Source: Clostridia bacterium
Lineage (GTDB): Bacteria; Bacillota; Clostridia; Oscillospirales; Acutalibacteraceae
Assembly (NCBI GenBank): GCA_900770255.1
Contig: CAAGJN010000016.1
Location: forward strand, 1 to 53,645
DNA: 53,645 bases
Reading direction: 5' to 3'
This document shows positions 34,379 through 43,692 of the stretch, one piece after another; the stretch's first letter is position 1; every line of letters starts with the position of its first letter. The position numbers and the translations under genes are program-made. The notes under the pieces are model-generated. The model saw only the letters and a list, made by a program, of their open reading frames with translations. It did no database searches and was not told the DNA's origin.

Positions 34379-35689
34379 TCAGTTTGGAGGAGTAACGAAG
34401 TCAAGGGGATTGAGCCTATTGACCGTACCGTTCACAACCTGCATGACCTGGAAGTGAAGGTGCGGACCCGTGACATAACCCGTGTTGCCAATATAGGCGA
34501 TAACTTCACCCTTCTCGACACGCTCGCCTGCCGAAACTATTATTTTCGAACAGTGACCGTAATATGTTCTGTATCCGTCGCCGTGATCTATCGTAAGATA
34601 GTTGCCGCCGACATCGGAATAGCCCCTTGTGAGAACCCTGCCGCTCTGAGCGGCGACTATGTTCTTGCCGTAGGAGACGTTGACGCCGTTCTCACGCACC
34701 ACGATATCGATCGCCGAGTGCATGGTATAAATTCCGTCGCCCTCGGGGTCATAGTAGCCGTAGCCCGCGGAGATGTAAGAGTTTTTATACGGTACCGGCC
34801 ACATCATCTCGCCGTCGTTATAAAAGTCGCCGTTATTATCGCCGCTCTGCGAGCCGCCGCTGACCATACTGTCGATCTGCCGCTCGAACGCTTCGCGCTG
34901 GCGGTACTGCTTTTGCAGCTCCTGCTGATAGGCGCTGCTGCTCTTATCAAGAGCCGTCATTATATTGGATATTTCAAGATAATTCGCGTTATAATCGTTC
35001 TGCTTTGAAGTGAGCTCACGGTTTTTCGAATCGAGCTCCGACTTCTTCTCGAGCAGCTCTTCGCGCTTGGAGTTGAGCTCCTGCTTGTCCTCGTCAAGCT
35101 CGGCCTTTGCGGCGTTGAGCTCCTCCGTCTGCTTCTCGAGCTCGGAGATGAGCTTATTGTCATTCTCCGTCACGCTCGCGAGCAGTTGAAGCCTCAGCAG
35201 CAGCGAAGAAACGCTGTCTGACTCAAGCAGCACCTCTATCCAGGACGAGGAGCCCGCCATGTATGTAGCGCGCAGACGCTCAGATATCTTTTTCTGAGTG
35301 GCATCTATCTGTTCATCGAGTTTGTCGATCTTCGATTGCGTCTCGTCTATCTTAGCGTCAAGCGCCGCTATCTCTTTGTCATAGACGGCTATATCGGCGT
35401 TGAGCGCTGTGAGCTGCGAGTTTATGACCTCGAGCTGTTTGCTGATCGCATCCGCCTGCGAGGAGAGCACCGCGAGCTTCTCCTCATTCGACGCCTGCTG
35501 ACTTTGAATACTTTCAAGTTTTTTCTTGTTTTCTGCTATTTCTTGTTCGAGCTCGCTGTAGTCCTTCTTGAGCTCATCAAGCGTCTTAGCCTGAGTCCTT
35601 ATCGGGAGCGCTCCCGAAACGAGGACAAGAGCCGCACAGAGAACGAACGCTGCGGCTCTTCTGAGTAAAGCTCCGCGTTTATTCTTCAT
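34379..35689 (-). CDS. Secreted coiled-coil M23 peptidoglycan hydrolase, probable FtsEX effector
   Basis: 436 residues. A signal peptide (about 1-34, ending ALPIRTQAK) is followed by a long coiled coil (about 36-250) rich in Glu, Lys, Gln and Leu. The C-terminal LytM domain has HSAIDI (His and Asp zinc ligands), YYGHCSKI and GPHLHFQV (HxH), so it looks catalytically intact. The architecture is that of EnvC-like or PcsB-like proteins activated by FtsEX, and it directly follows ftsX with an overlap. A TTG one codon upstream is an alternative start. Confidence 0.92.
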   Translation of the reverse strand: MKNKRGALLRRAAAFVLCAALVLVSGALPIRTQAKTLDELKKDYSELEQEIAENKKKLESIQSQQASNEEKLAVLSSQADAISKQLEVINSQLTALNADIAVYDKEIAALDAKIDETQSKIDKLDEQIDATQKKISERLRATYMAGSSSWIEVLLESDSVSSLLLRLQLLASVTENDNKLISELEKQTEELNAAKAELDEDKQELNSKREELLEKKSELDSKNRELTSKQNDYNANYLEISNIMTALDKSSSAYQQELQKQYRQREAFERQIDSMVSGGSQSGDNNGDFYNDGEMMWPVPYKNSYISAGYGYYDPEGDGIYTMHSAIDIVVRENGVNVSYGKNIVAAQSGRVLTRGYSDVGGNYLTIDHGDGYRTYYGHCSKIIVSAGERVEKGEVIAYIGNTGYVTGPHLHFQVMQVVNGTVNRLNPLDFVTPPN

Positions 35690-36602
35690 CAACTATCGCA
35701 AACTCCTTTTCTTTAAGATATTTGTTTATGGACACCGCACTGCCCAGCGCGCCCGCAAGCACGCCGAGAATGATGAATCCCGCGAGCAGGATAAGCCCGT
35801 ATTTGCCGAACGGGACGACGCCGGTCATTCCGATGCCCGTGAGCATCTTGGCGACAGATCTGCCCGCTGCGGCGTAGATGCCCCAGACTGCGAGCAGCGC
35901 GAGAACGCCCGAAATGAAGCCGAGCATCATGCCCTCGATCATAAACGGCCAGCGGATGAACCAGCGGGTCGCGCCGACGCTCTTCATAATATTTATCTCG
36001 AGCCTGCGGCTGTCCATGGTTATTCTTATAGTATTTGAAACGATAAAGAGAGAGACGATGAGCAGCAGGGCGATCATACCGGCGCTGACATAGCTGACTG
36101 TATTGCGAATACTCGCGAGCTGCTTTGCGAGCTGCCTGTTCTCGCGGATGTGCAGAACGTTCTGCATCTGCGAGATGCGCTCGACCGTCTCGTCGAACTT
36201 ATCCGTATCCTTGAGCGACACTTCATATGCGTCGGGCAACGGATTCTCATCGAGTCCGTCGAAGAGGATCGAGCTGTCTCCCATCTCATCCTTAAGCTGG
36301 GCGAAGCCGCTCTCTTTGCCTACAAAGGTGCACTCGCGCACATTCGAAAGCCCCTTGAGGTCGCTGCCGAGGGAGTCGATTTCCTCCTGTGTTGCATCGT
36401 CCTCAATGAACACCATAATGACATTCTGATCTTCAACAGAGCCGATAAACATATTGATATTGACCATGATCATGAAGGCGACGCCGATCATAACCATGCA
36501 GCTGAAAAGCACAGACACGGAGGCGATGCTCATAAGCCGGTTGACATAGAGGTTGCGGAAGCCCTCGCGGGTGAGGTATCTGACGCTGCCGTTATCCTTC
36601 AT
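35679..36602 (-). CDS. ftsX: Cell-division protein FtsX
   Basis: 307 residues. TM1 (about 22-45) is followed by an extracellular domain with VIMVFIEDDATQEEIDSLGS. Three C-terminal membrane segments lie about 175-300, with RLEINIMKSVGATRWFIRWP, the FtsX hallmark. With FtsE it forms the ABC-type complex that activates septal or lateral wall hydrolases. ATG 36602 is used: GGAGGTGAG lies upstream inside ftsE, and genes overlap by 11 bases; a longer reading would run deep into ftsE in another frame. Confidence 0.96.
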   Translation of the reverse strand: MKDNGSVRYLTREGFRNLYVNRLMSIASVSVLFSCMVMIGVAFMIMVNINMFIGSVEDQNVIMVFIEDDATQEEIDSLGSDLKGLSNVRECTFVGKESGFAQLKDEMGDSSILFDGLDENPLPDAYEVSLKDTDKFDETVERISQMQNVLHIRENRQLAKQLASIRNTVSYVSAGMIALLLIVSLFIVSNTIRITMDSRRLEINIMKSVGATRWFIRWPFMIEGMMLGFISGVLALLAVWGIYAAAGRSVAKMLTGIGMTGVVPFGKYGLILLAGFIILGVLAGALGSAVSINKYLKEKEFAIVDEE

Positions 36603-37611
36603 CGCTCTCACCTCCCTGCTGATCTTCGAGGTATATCGAGTAGCTTTCCAGAATGCGTGAATATGAGTCGTCATACTCGCTGCCGTAGGCCGCCTGCTGC
36701 TTCTCCTGCGAATTGGCAAACTCCTCGACCGCGCGCATATACTCATCGTCGATCGCAGACTCGTTCGAAAGCTCCTCGTTATTTGCGGAAAGTTTCTCTT
36801 TTACTTCGGGCACAGGCGCTTTATCGGCAGATCCGCCGTTCGGCGCGCTGCTGGCGTTGTCCTCGTCGTCAAGATATTTTGTTGCAAATCCTTCCGCCGG
36901 GCGGCCTATGCTGCCTGCGAGCTTCACCTCGCGGTGAGCTGAGTTCTTCATCCTGCCGTCGGCGGCAACTGTGCCGTTTTCAAGCAGTATAACGCGCTTG
37001 TCATACATGCGCACAAGGTTGTGCTCATGGGTGACCATAATCACCGTCGTGCCCTCGCTGTTCAGGCGCATGAGCAGATCGACGATCTCAAGGCTCATGC
37101 GCGGATCGACATTGCCCGTGGGCTCGTCCGCGATGATAAGATCGGCGTTATTCGTCAGCGCGCGTGCAAGCGCGACGCGCTGCTGCTCGCCGCCCGAGAG
37201 CTCGTTCGGATAGCAGTCCATTTTATCCTTGAGGCCGACCGTCTCAAGCACAAACGGGACGCGCTTTTGGATTTTGTTTTCTTTCGCGCCGATAACGCGC
37301 ATGGCAAACGCCACATTGTCATAGACGGTCATTTTAGGTATCAGACGGAAATCCTGAAAAACGATGCCCAACCCGCGGCGAAAATACGGTATTTCGCGGC
37401 GGGAAAGGCTGCTGAGATCCTGATTTTTAATTATAATTTTGCCGTGCGAGGGCACTTCCTCGCGCATCATAAGCTTGAGGAAGGTGCTCTTTCCGGCGCC
37501 GGAAGCGCCGACAACAAAGACAAACTCGCCCTTGTTGATCTTGATGTTGACATGGTTTAGAGCATGTGTTCCGTTTTCGTATACCTTGGAAACATCTCTG
37601 AATTCAATCAC
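36592..37611 (-). CDS. ftsE: Cell-division ATP-binding protein FtsE with a long acidic C-terminal extension
   Basis: 339 residues; typical FtsE is about 220-230. Walker A GASGAGKST at 35-43, signature LSGGEQQRVALARAL, and Walker B LIIADEPTGNVDP. After about residue 225 comes an extra ~110 residues, low-complexity and rich in Asp, Glu, Ser, Ala and Asn, with no fold I recognise. The start is GTG 37611, giving M-I-E-F-R-D-V-S-K-V-Y like other FtsE proteins, with GGAG 8 bases upstream; the in-frame GTG three codons earlier overlaps that Shine-Dalgarno. Confidence 0.95.
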   Translation of the reverse strand: MIEFRDVSKVYENGTHALNHVNIKINKGEFVFVVGASGAGKSTFLKLMMREEVPSHGKIIIKNQDLSSLSRREIPYFRRGLGIVFQDFRLIPKMTVYDNVAFAMRVIGAKENKIQKRVPFVLETVGLKDKMDCYPNELSGGEQQRVALARALTNNADLIIADEPTGNVDPRMSLEIVDLLMRLNSEGTTVIMVTHEHNLVRMYDKRVILLENGTVAADGRMKNSAHREVKLAGSIGRPAEGFATKYLDDEDNASSAPNGGSADKAPVPEVKEKLSANNEELSNESAIDDEYMRAVEEFANSQEKQQAAYGSEYDDSYSRILESYSIYLEDQQGGESDEG

Positions 37612-37674
37612 TTCTTTCACTCCTATAAGCGTGGTATCCCCCTCGCCCGTGCTGATACCGATCGGAACCGCAGA

Positions 37675-38757
37675 TCAATATTTGACGGGCTTGGCATCGA
37701 GATACTTCTTGACCATAAGAGCCACCTTAAACACGATAGCGTCGTCAAACTCGCGCAGATCAAGGCCGGTGAGCTTCTTGATCTTCTCAAGTCTGTAAAC
37801 GAGCGTATTGCGGTGAACGAACAGCTTGCGGGAGGTCTCGGAAACGTTGAGGTTGTTTTCAAAGAAACGCTGAATAGTGAACAGAGTCTCCTGATCGAGG
37901 CTGTCGATCGAGCCGCGCTTGAAAACCTCGCGCATGAACATATCGCACAGCGTTGTGGGAAGCTGATAGATAAGTCTGGCTATACCGAGATTGTCATAGC
38001 TGACGATGGTCTTTTCGGTATCGAACACCTTGCCGACCTCGAGAGCTATCTGCGCCTCCTTGAACGAACGCGCAAGCTCCTTGACGCCGGTGACGGTAGT
38101 ACCGATGCCCACATATGCGTGAATATAAAGATCAGTTGTCAGAGAGTCCGAGATGGAGCGCGCAAGCTTTTCGAGATCCTTTGTCTCGATATTGCTGCGC
38201 ACCTCCTTGACGAGTGCGATCTCGTTTTCATTGATATTGATGACAAAATCCTTTGTCTTATCCGGGAACAGGTTCTGAATGACGTCAAACGCCGCGGAGT
38301 CGTTGTGCTCGATGATCCTGATGAGCAGGACTGCACGGGCGGCGTCACTGTTAAAGCGCAGCTCACGCGCCTTGATAGCAATGTCGCCGGGAAGGATATT
38401 GTCGAGGATAACGTTCTTGACAAAGTTGCCCCTGTCAAATTTTTCGTCATAGCACTGCTTGATGTTGCTCAGCGCGATGCAGCAGATATCCGCGTATTTT
38501 GCCGCAAGCTCGTCTTCTCCGTCAACAAAGACGGCATACTCGGCCTGCATGTGAGAGCCGAAAGCACGATAAGTACAGCCGTTGAGCGTATGATCCTCGC
38601 CCTCGGTGAAGATCTGAGCCGAGTTTGAGATCACCTCGCCGATCTTGCCAAGCTCGCTGCAGGAGATTATCGTTCCGGTCTCATCGATAACGCCGACTGT
38701 TCTGTCAACAGCGTCGCGCATCTGATGGATGACACCCTGGAAAAGCCTGTTTGACAT
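37675..38757 (-). CDS. CdaR/PucR-family transcriptional regulator
   Basis: 360 residues. The N-terminal diacid-recognition-like domain reads QMRDAVDRTVGVIDETGTII. A central GGDEF-like/PucR region follows (about 130-290). The C-terminal PucR helix-turn-helix is unmistakable: NNLNVSETSRKLFVHRNTLV then YRLEKIKKLTGLDLREFDDA. Such proteins activate genes for sugar-diacid or purine metabolism. ATG 38757 has AGGGG 8 bases upstream. The 63-base gap to ftsE shows no clear terminator, so read-through into ftsE is possible. The effector is unknown. Confidence 0.9.
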   Translation of the reverse strand: MSNRLFQGVIHQMRDAVDRTVGVIDETGTIISCSELGKIGEVISNSAQIFTEGEDHTLNGCTYRAFGSHMQAEYAVFVDGEDELAAKYADICCIALSNIKQCYDEKFDRGNFVKNVILDNILPGDIAIKARELRFNSDAARAVLLIRIIEHNDSAAFDVIQNLFPDKTKDFVININENEIALVKEVRSNIETKDLEKLARSISDSLTTDLYIHAYVGIGTTVTGVKELARSFKEAQIALEVGKVFDTEKTIVSYDNLGIARLIYQLPTTLCDMFMREVFKRGSIDSLDQETLFTIQRFFENNLNVSETSRKLFVHRNTLVYRLEKIKKLTGLDLREFDDAIVFKVALMVKKYLDAKPVKY

Positions 38758-39081
38758 AATATCTACCCCTATTCTGAATGATTTCAACTTCTGCTGTTTT
38801 ATACAATTTGACAACTGAGCTATAGACATTTTACACAATTTCCAAATGAATTGCAATACATAGCGAGGTAAAAAATGTGTAAATTAAAGTATTTTTTTCA
38901 TAATTAGTTAAAAATCCTCATGTTTTTATAGATTTACTACAAATTTTATAATTCGCTTTTGGTACTTTTGCTCTTTGGTCAAAATGTCCATAGATTTCCA
39001 CACTCCCCCCTGCAAACCCTTTCATACAGCAAGCTTTTATGATATAATACCTGCATACGGTCAAAAAGGACGGCAAAAGAA
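38758..39081. other. Divergent intergenic region between the CdaR-like gene and the S4-domain gene
   Basis: About 324 AT-rich bases. A TATAAT at 39043-39048, with TTTCAT 17 bases upstream (39020-39025), serves the rightward S4-domain gene. A clear leftward promoter was not found, although TATAAA occurs near 38800. No coding sequence is credible here. Confidence 0.5.
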
Positions 39082-39855
39082 ATGGACAACTCGGTTCTGA
39101 CAGCATATATATCGGAGAATATCGAACGGGCTCAGCGCGAAAACGTGCCGGCCGCCGTATCAAAGTTTCTCGACTCGGCGGCTCTATCCCAGGCGGCGGC
39201 TCTCGCGCGCTCGACAGCCGGAAGATTTATCTTCTGGGGCGGCTTTGACGGCGCAGAGCGCGTCATACTGCTGAGCATCCCCGAATACATTGAGGAGACA
39301 GACCCCGCCGCTATATTCTCCGCATACGCGGACGAATGCCCGATAAGCGCGGTGAGGATCGAAAAAGACAGGTTTTCATCGATAGGGCACCGCGACTATC
39401 TCGGTGCAATAATGGGGCTGGGGCTCACGCGGGAGAGCATCGGCGATATCTGCGTAAACGACGGCGGCTGCGACGTGATCGCCCTGCCGAACGCCGCAAA
39501 ATACATCGCACAAAATCTGACCGGCGCAGGGCGCGCGACGCTCAGGACGAAGCTGATACCGATAAGCGAGGTCAAGGCTCCGCAGGTAAAAACGGCTGAA
39601 CTCAGCATAACCGTGGCGTCGCCTCGGCTCGACGCGGTAGTCGGTGAAATATTCTCGCTCTCCCGCTCATCTGCGGCGCAGGCAGTCGCCTCCGGGCTTG
39701 TCTACATCAACGACGAGCAGACGGTCAAGGCGGACAGGCGCGTCTCCCCCGGCGACAAGATAGTTCTTCGCGGACGCGGCAGAGCGACTCTTGAAGGCGA
39801 ATTCATTCAGACAAAAAAGGGGCGCACAAGAATAGAAGTGAAAAAGTCGGTATAA
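39082..39855 (+). CDS. YlmH-like S4-domain RNA-binding protein
   Basis: 257 residues. The N-terminal ~165 residues match the YlmH-type region (FIFWGGFDGAERVILLSIPE, RDYLGAIMGLGLTRESIGDI). The C-terminal S4 domain (about 175-240) reads SPRLDAVVGEIFSLSRSSAA then QAVASGLVYINDEQTVKADR. YlmH proteins bind 50S/peptidyl-tRNA complexes and have been linked to ribosome quality control; in many Firmicutes they lie in a cell-division cluster. Here the gene stands alone with its own promoter. Confidence 0.88.
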   Translation: MDNSVLTAYISENIERAQRENVPAAVSKFLDSAALSQAAALARSTAGRFIFWGGFDGAERVILLSIPEYIEETDPAAIFSAYADECPISAVRIEKDRFSSIGHRDYLGAIMGLGLTRESIGDICVNDGGCDVIALPNAAKYIAQNLTGAGRATLRTKLIPISEVKAPQVKTAELSITVASPRLDAVVGEIFSLSRSSAAQAVASGLVYINDEQTVKADRRVSPGDKIVLRGRGRATLEGEFIQTKKGRTRIEVKKSV

Positions 39856-39930
39856 GCCGTTCTCCCGCACTGTTTTGTGTTTTCCGGAGCAAAGCGCTTT
39901 CATTAAAAAGCATGACAGAGTACGTAGAGT

Positions 39931-39970
39931 CGGGTCGACGGACTTTGTAAATAAGTCTACCCGCGTTTTT
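39931..39970 (+). terminator. Possible terminator of the S4-domain gene
   Basis: CGGGT/ACCCG and GGACTT/AAGTCT stems separated by a 4-base bulge, followed by CGTTTTT. Imperfect, hence the low confidence. Confidence 0.45.
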
Positions 39971-39999
39971 ATCTTCACAATTTAAGTCGTAAACGGAAA

Positions 40000-40028
40000 G
40001 ATCCCCGCAGAAAAGCTCTGCGGGGATC
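40000..40028 (-). terminator. Terminator of the acyl-CoA synthetase gene, probably bidirectional
   Basis: Twelve-base perfect stem GATCCCCGCAGA/TCTGCGGGGATC with a 5-base loop. T-rich sequence lies on both sides. Confidence 0.82.
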
Positions 40029-40032
40029 CGTT

Positions 40033-41724
40033 TTATTTGCCTTCATTCTGAAGCTTCTGCATATCCGCGGCGCGAATAGCAGTTCGCATTATCTTGCCGC
40101 TGCTCGTTTTGGGCAGCTCTTTTACAAACTCGACCACGCGCGGATATTTATAGGGCGCGGTGGCATGCTTAACATGATTCTGTATCTCCTTGACGAGCTC
40201 GTCGCTCGGCTCATAGCCTTTGGCAAGGACAATAGTCGCCTTGACAACCTGTCCTCTGTCGGGATGGGGCAGCGCCGTGACTGCGCATTCGAGCACCGAC
40301 GGATGCTCCATAAGCGCGCTCTCGACCTCGAACGGGCCTATGCGATAACCGGAACACTTGATAACATCGTCGTTTCTGCCGACAAACCAATAGTATCCGT
40401 CGCCGTCGCGCCACGCGGTATCTCCTGTGTTATAGTAGCCGTATTTGAAGCTCTTCTCCATCGCGGCGTCGTCCTTCCAGTAGTCGCGGAAAAGACCTGT
40501 CGGGTGACCCTGATCGACCCTGATGCAGATTGAGCCGACTATACCGTCCTCACAGTGACGGCCCTCCTCGTCGAGCAGATCGATATCATATCCGGGCGCG
40601 GGCTTGCCCATCGAACCGGGCTTGATTTCCATCCACGGATAGTTGCCGAGCAGGACGGACGACTCGCTCTGACCGAAGCCCTCGTATATTCTCATGCCCG
40701 TCAGGCGCTCGATCTGTTGGAACACCTCGGGGTTGAGCGGCTCGCCCGCAAGGCAGGCGTGCTCGATATAGCTGAAGTCGTATTTTGACAGATCCTCCTT
40801 GATGAGAAATCTGTATATCGTAGCGGGAGCGCAGAAGGTGGAGGGGCGGATGCGGTTCATCGCCTCGATCATATCTATCGGATGAAACTTCTCGGTGTCA
40901 TATGCGCCGACAGCCGCGCCGCAGATCCATTGGCCGTAGATCTTGCCCCATGCGAACTTCGCCCAGCCCGAGTCGGTCTGGGTCATATGTATCTTGTTCT
41001 CCTTGACACACTGCCAATATCTCGCGGTGGTTATCTGGCCGAGCGCAGAGGAGAAATCGTGGCGCACCATCTTGGGCATTCCGCTCGTGCCCGAGGAGAA
41101 ATAGATCAGCGCGGTGTCCGTGACGACCGTGCGCCTGTCGGGATCCGTCGGACGCTCAAACTCGGATGAATAACCGACTATGACGCTGCGGTAATCGATA
41201 GCTCCGTCAACCGGCTTATCTCCGACGGTGACATAGTACTCAAGATTCGGACATTCGGGCAGGGAGTCGCGCACATGCCGCACGACATCGTCGTCGCCGA
41301 CAGTGATGAGCATTTTGACGCCCGCCGCGTTTATGCGGTAAACATAGTCCTTCTTCATAAGCTGGTACGACGCGGGAATAACGACCGCGCCGAGCTTGTG
41401 CAGGGCTGTCATAAGGAACCACACCTCGGGGCGCTGCTTCAACACGAGCATGACTACATCGCCCTTTTTAACGCCCTTATCCATCAGGAAATTGACGGCG
41501 CGGTTGCTGTTTTCCTTGATATCTTTGAATGTGTATCTCGCCATGTCGCCCGCGTCGTTCGTCCAGACAAGAGCCAGCTTTTCAGGCTCGATATCTGCCC
41601 ATGCGTCAACAACATCAAAACCGAAGTTGAAATCGTCGGGCACATTTATCTTGAAATTCTGCTTCATATCCTCATAGCTGTCAAATTCATAGCGGGGACA
41701 GAAGCGCTTTATTATCTCATCCAT
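40033..41724 (-). CDS. AMP-forming acyl-CoA synthetase (acetate/medium-chain type)
   Basis: 563 residues of the ANL superfamily. P-loop YFSSGTSGMPKMVRHDF (about 205-221), YEGFGQSESS (adenine binding), YYNTGDTAWRDGDGYYWFVG, and the C-terminal catalytic Lys in LPKTSSGKIMR. It activates a carboxylic acid to acyl-AMP and then acyl-CoA. The N-terminus and overall layout resemble acetyl- or medium-chain acyl-CoA synthetases common in gut Clostridia; the acid is not predictable. It lies 22 bases after the XRE/cupin regulator. Confidence 0.93.
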   Translation of the reverse strand: MDEIIKRFCPRYEFDSYEDMKQNFKINVPDDFNFGFDVVDAWADIEPEKLALVWTNDAGDMARYTFKDIKENSNRAVNFLMDKGVKKGDVVMLVLKQRPEVWFLMTALHKLGAVVIPASYQLMKKDYVYRINAAGVKMLITVGDDDVVRHVRDSLPECPNLEYYVTVGDKPVDGAIDYRSVIVGYSSEFERPTDPDRRTVVTDTALIYFSSGTSGMPKMVRHDFSSALGQITTARYWQCVKENKIHMTQTDSGWAKFAWGKIYGQWICGAAVGAYDTEKFHPIDMIEAMNRIRPSTFCAPATIYRFLIKEDLSKYDFSYIEHACLAGEPLNPEVFQQIERLTGMRIYEGFGQSESSVLLGNYPWMEIKPGSMGKPAPGYDIDLLDEEGRHCEDGIVGSICIRVDQGHPTGLFRDYWKDDAAMEKSFKYGYYNTGDTAWRDGDGYYWFVGRNDDVIKCSGYRIGPFEVESALMEHPSVLECAVTALPHPDRGQVVKATIVLAKGYEPSDELVKEIQNHVKHATAPYKYPRVVEFVKELPKTSSGKIMRTAIRAADMQKLQNEGK

Positions 41725-41746
41725 TTTATTTTTTCCTTTCGGGCGC

Positions 41747-42298
41747 TTATTCTTCGTTAATAACTGTCAGAAATCTTGTTCTGCCGTCTACTGCCGCCTG
41801 ACCGTGCGGGAGACTCGGATCAAAATAGATCGCATCGCCCTCATTTAGAATGAACGAATTCTTACCGACGGTGACCTTGACCTTGCCCTCGAGAACAAGG
41901 TTGAACTCCTGGCCGCTGTGCATGACGAGCGCAGGCTCCTCCTCCTGCTCCTCGAGCGTGACGAGCATTGGATCCATCTGACGGTTCTTGAAATTGAAGG
42001 CAAGACTCTCGATATAGTAACCCGAATAGCGGTCGACTCTGATGCCGTCGCCTCGGCGCACTATAGTATAGCTGTCCATGCGCGGACTCTCGCCTGTCAT
42101 CAGCACGGTGCAGTCCGTACCCAGTGCGGACGCAATAGCATACAGCGCGCTGACCGGTATATCCTTCTCTCCCGATTCATATTTTTCATATTCCTCGCGC
42201 GAAATCTTCAGCTTCTCCGACATCTCGGTGACGGATATCTCAAGGATCTCTCTGAGCTCCTTGATGCGCTTGGGGATCTGCATAAGCTCACTGTTCAT
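41747..42298 (-). CDS. XRE-family regulator with cupin domain
   Basis: 183 residues. The helix-turn-helix (about 9-65) reads IKELREILEISVTEMSEKLK. The C-terminal cupin (about 108-180) reads HSGQEFNLVLEGKVKVTVGK then GDAIYFDPSLPHGQAA. This class senses small metabolites and often controls an adjacent gene; here it is co-transcribed with the acyl-CoA synthetase. AGGAAGG precedes the ATG. Confidence 0.9.
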   Translation of the reverse strand: MNSELMQIPKRIKELREILEISVTEMSEKLKISREEYEKYESGEKDIPVSALYAIASALGTDCTVLMTGESPRMDSYTIVRRGDGIRVDRYSGYYIESLAFNFKNRQMDPMLVTLEEQEEEPALVMHSGQEFNLVLEGKVKVTVGKNSFILNEGDAIYFDPSLPHGQAAVDGRTRFLTVINEE

Positions 42299-42344
42299 TT
42301 CGTACCTTCCTTTCCGGGAATAATATTGTCATGGATATTTATTA

Positions 42345-42373
42345 ATTGTAACCCATAGCTATAGATTTTTCAA
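42345..42373 (-). promoter_or_regulatory. Promoter of the XRE/cupin-acyl-CoA synthetase operon
   Basis: On the - strand TTGAAA (368-373 of kb 42), 17-base spacer, TACAAT (345-350). Confidence 0.7.
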
Positions 42374-42461
42374 GTATTGTGCTGTAATATTGAACGTCAA
42401 AAAATACAACATAAAAAATTATTGGTTTGTCGCTTTTGCAATAGAAATTGCCGCTGTTATA

Positions 42462-42470
42462 TGCTATAAT
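42462..42470 (+). promoter_or_regulatory. Extended -10 promoter of the flavodiiron gene
   Basis: TGCTATAAT matches TGn-TATAAT. No good -35 is seen, which extended -10 promoters tolerate. It lies about 31 bases before the start codon. Confidence 0.6.
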
Positions 42471-42501
42471 ACATAACTGAAATACTTTGAGAGGTGAAAC
42501 G

Positions 42502-43659
42502 ATGATAAAAATCACGGAAGATATCAGATATATAGGAGTCAACGACCACAAAATCGACCTGTTTGAGGGTCAGTATGACGTACCAAACGGCATGGCGTAC
42601 AACTCATATGTTATAATCGACGAGAAGCCCACCGTCATAGACACGGTAGCTGCAGATTTTACTGACGAGTGGCTCGCAAATCTCCGAAAAGAGCTCGGAG
42701 TCAGAAAACCCGACTACCTTATAGTTCAGCACATGGAGCCCGATCACTCGGCGAGCATTGAGGCATTTTCAGAGGCCTATCCCGAGGCGGTTATCGTCGG
42801 CAACGACAAGACCTTCACAATGATGAAGAACTTCTACGGTGACGATCACACAAGCAGCAGGCTCGTTGTTAAAAGCGGCGAAAGCCTGTCCCTCGGCAGG
42901 CATGAGCTGACCTTTACCTTTGCACCCATGGTGCACTGGCCCGAAGTGATGATGACCTACGACGCTTCGGACAAGGTGTTTTTTTCCGCCGACGCCTTCG
43001 GCAAATTCGGCGCGCTGGACATTGAGGAGGACTGGGCGTGCGAGGCGAGAAGATACTATTTCGGCATCGTCGGCAAATACGGCGTACCCGTTCAGACGCT
43101 TCTCAAGAAGGCCGCCGCGCTCGATATCGCTTTCATCTGCCCGCTGCACGGTCCCGTGCTCAGCGAAAATCTCGGCTATTATTTAAACCTCTATGACATC
43201 TGGTCGTCTTACGGCGTCGAATCCGAGGGGATCTGCATCGCCTACACCTCGGTTTACGGCAACACGAAAAAGGCGGTTGAATATTTCGCCGAACAGCTCA
43301 GGGCGAACGGATGCCCGAAGGTTGCGGTAAATGACCTCGCCCGCTGCGACATGTCCGAGGCTGTCGAGGATGCGTTCCGCTACGGCAAGCTCGTGCTTGC
43401 GACAACCACCTACGACGGCGACATATTCCCGTTCATGCGTGAATTTATTGAGCACCTGACGCACCGCGGCTACAGGGACCGCACGGTCGCCCTGATCGAA
43501 AACGGCTCATGGGCTCCTACGGCCGCAAAAACAATGACCGCCTTGTTCGAGGGCTGCAAGGACATAAAGCTGCTCGAAAAAGCCGTGACAATCCGCTCAT
43601 CAATGAGCGAGGAAAACAGGGCCGAGCTCAGCGCGATGGCAAAAGAGCTCTGCCGATAA
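42502..43659 (+). CDS. Flavodiiron protein (FprA family, A-type)
   Basis: 385 residues. An N-terminal metallo-beta-lactamase-like domain holds the diiron ligands: H77-x-E79-x-D81-H82 (QHMEPDHS), VHWPEVMMTY, SADAFGKFG, and CPLHGPVL. The C-terminal flavodoxin domain starts IAYTSVYGNTKKAVEYFAEQ (about 255-275). It reduces O2 to water or NO to N2O and protects strict anaerobes; an electron donor is not encoded nearby. ATG 42502 follows GAGAGGTG; a TTG five codons upstream would overlap this Shine-Dalgarno. Confidence 0.95.
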   Translation: MIKITEDIRYIGVNDHKIDLFEGQYDVPNGMAYNSYVIIDEKPTVIDTVAADFTDEWLANLRKELGVRKPDYLIVQHMEPDHSASIEAFSEAYPEAVIVGNDKTFTMMKNFYGDDHTSSRLVVKSGESLSLGRHELTFTFAPMVHWPEVMMTYDASDKVFFSADAFGKFGALDIEEDWACEARRYYFGIVGKYGVPVQTLLKKAAALDIAFICPLHGPVLSENLGYYLNLYDIWSSYGVESEGICIAYTSVYGNTKKAVEYFAEQLRANGCPKVAVNDLARCDMSEAVEDAFRYGKLVLATTTYDGDIFPFMREFIEHLTHRGYRDRTVALIENGSWAPTAAKTMTALFEGCKDIKLLEKAVTIRSSMSEENRAELSAMAKELCR

Positions 43660-43692
43660 GCCAAACCGTACAGCTAAAAAACGAACAGATCA

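Noticed and set aside
37564..38628. 354-codon + strand frame opposite the CdaR-like regulator
   Set aside because: The - strand has a clear PucR helix-turn-helix and start; the + frame has neither RBS nor motif.
40026..40036. A third partial match to the shared WYL/cas element (TCCGTTTTAT)
   Set aside because: Only ten bases match, it is part of a terminator flank, and the downstream spacing and -10-like block are absent.
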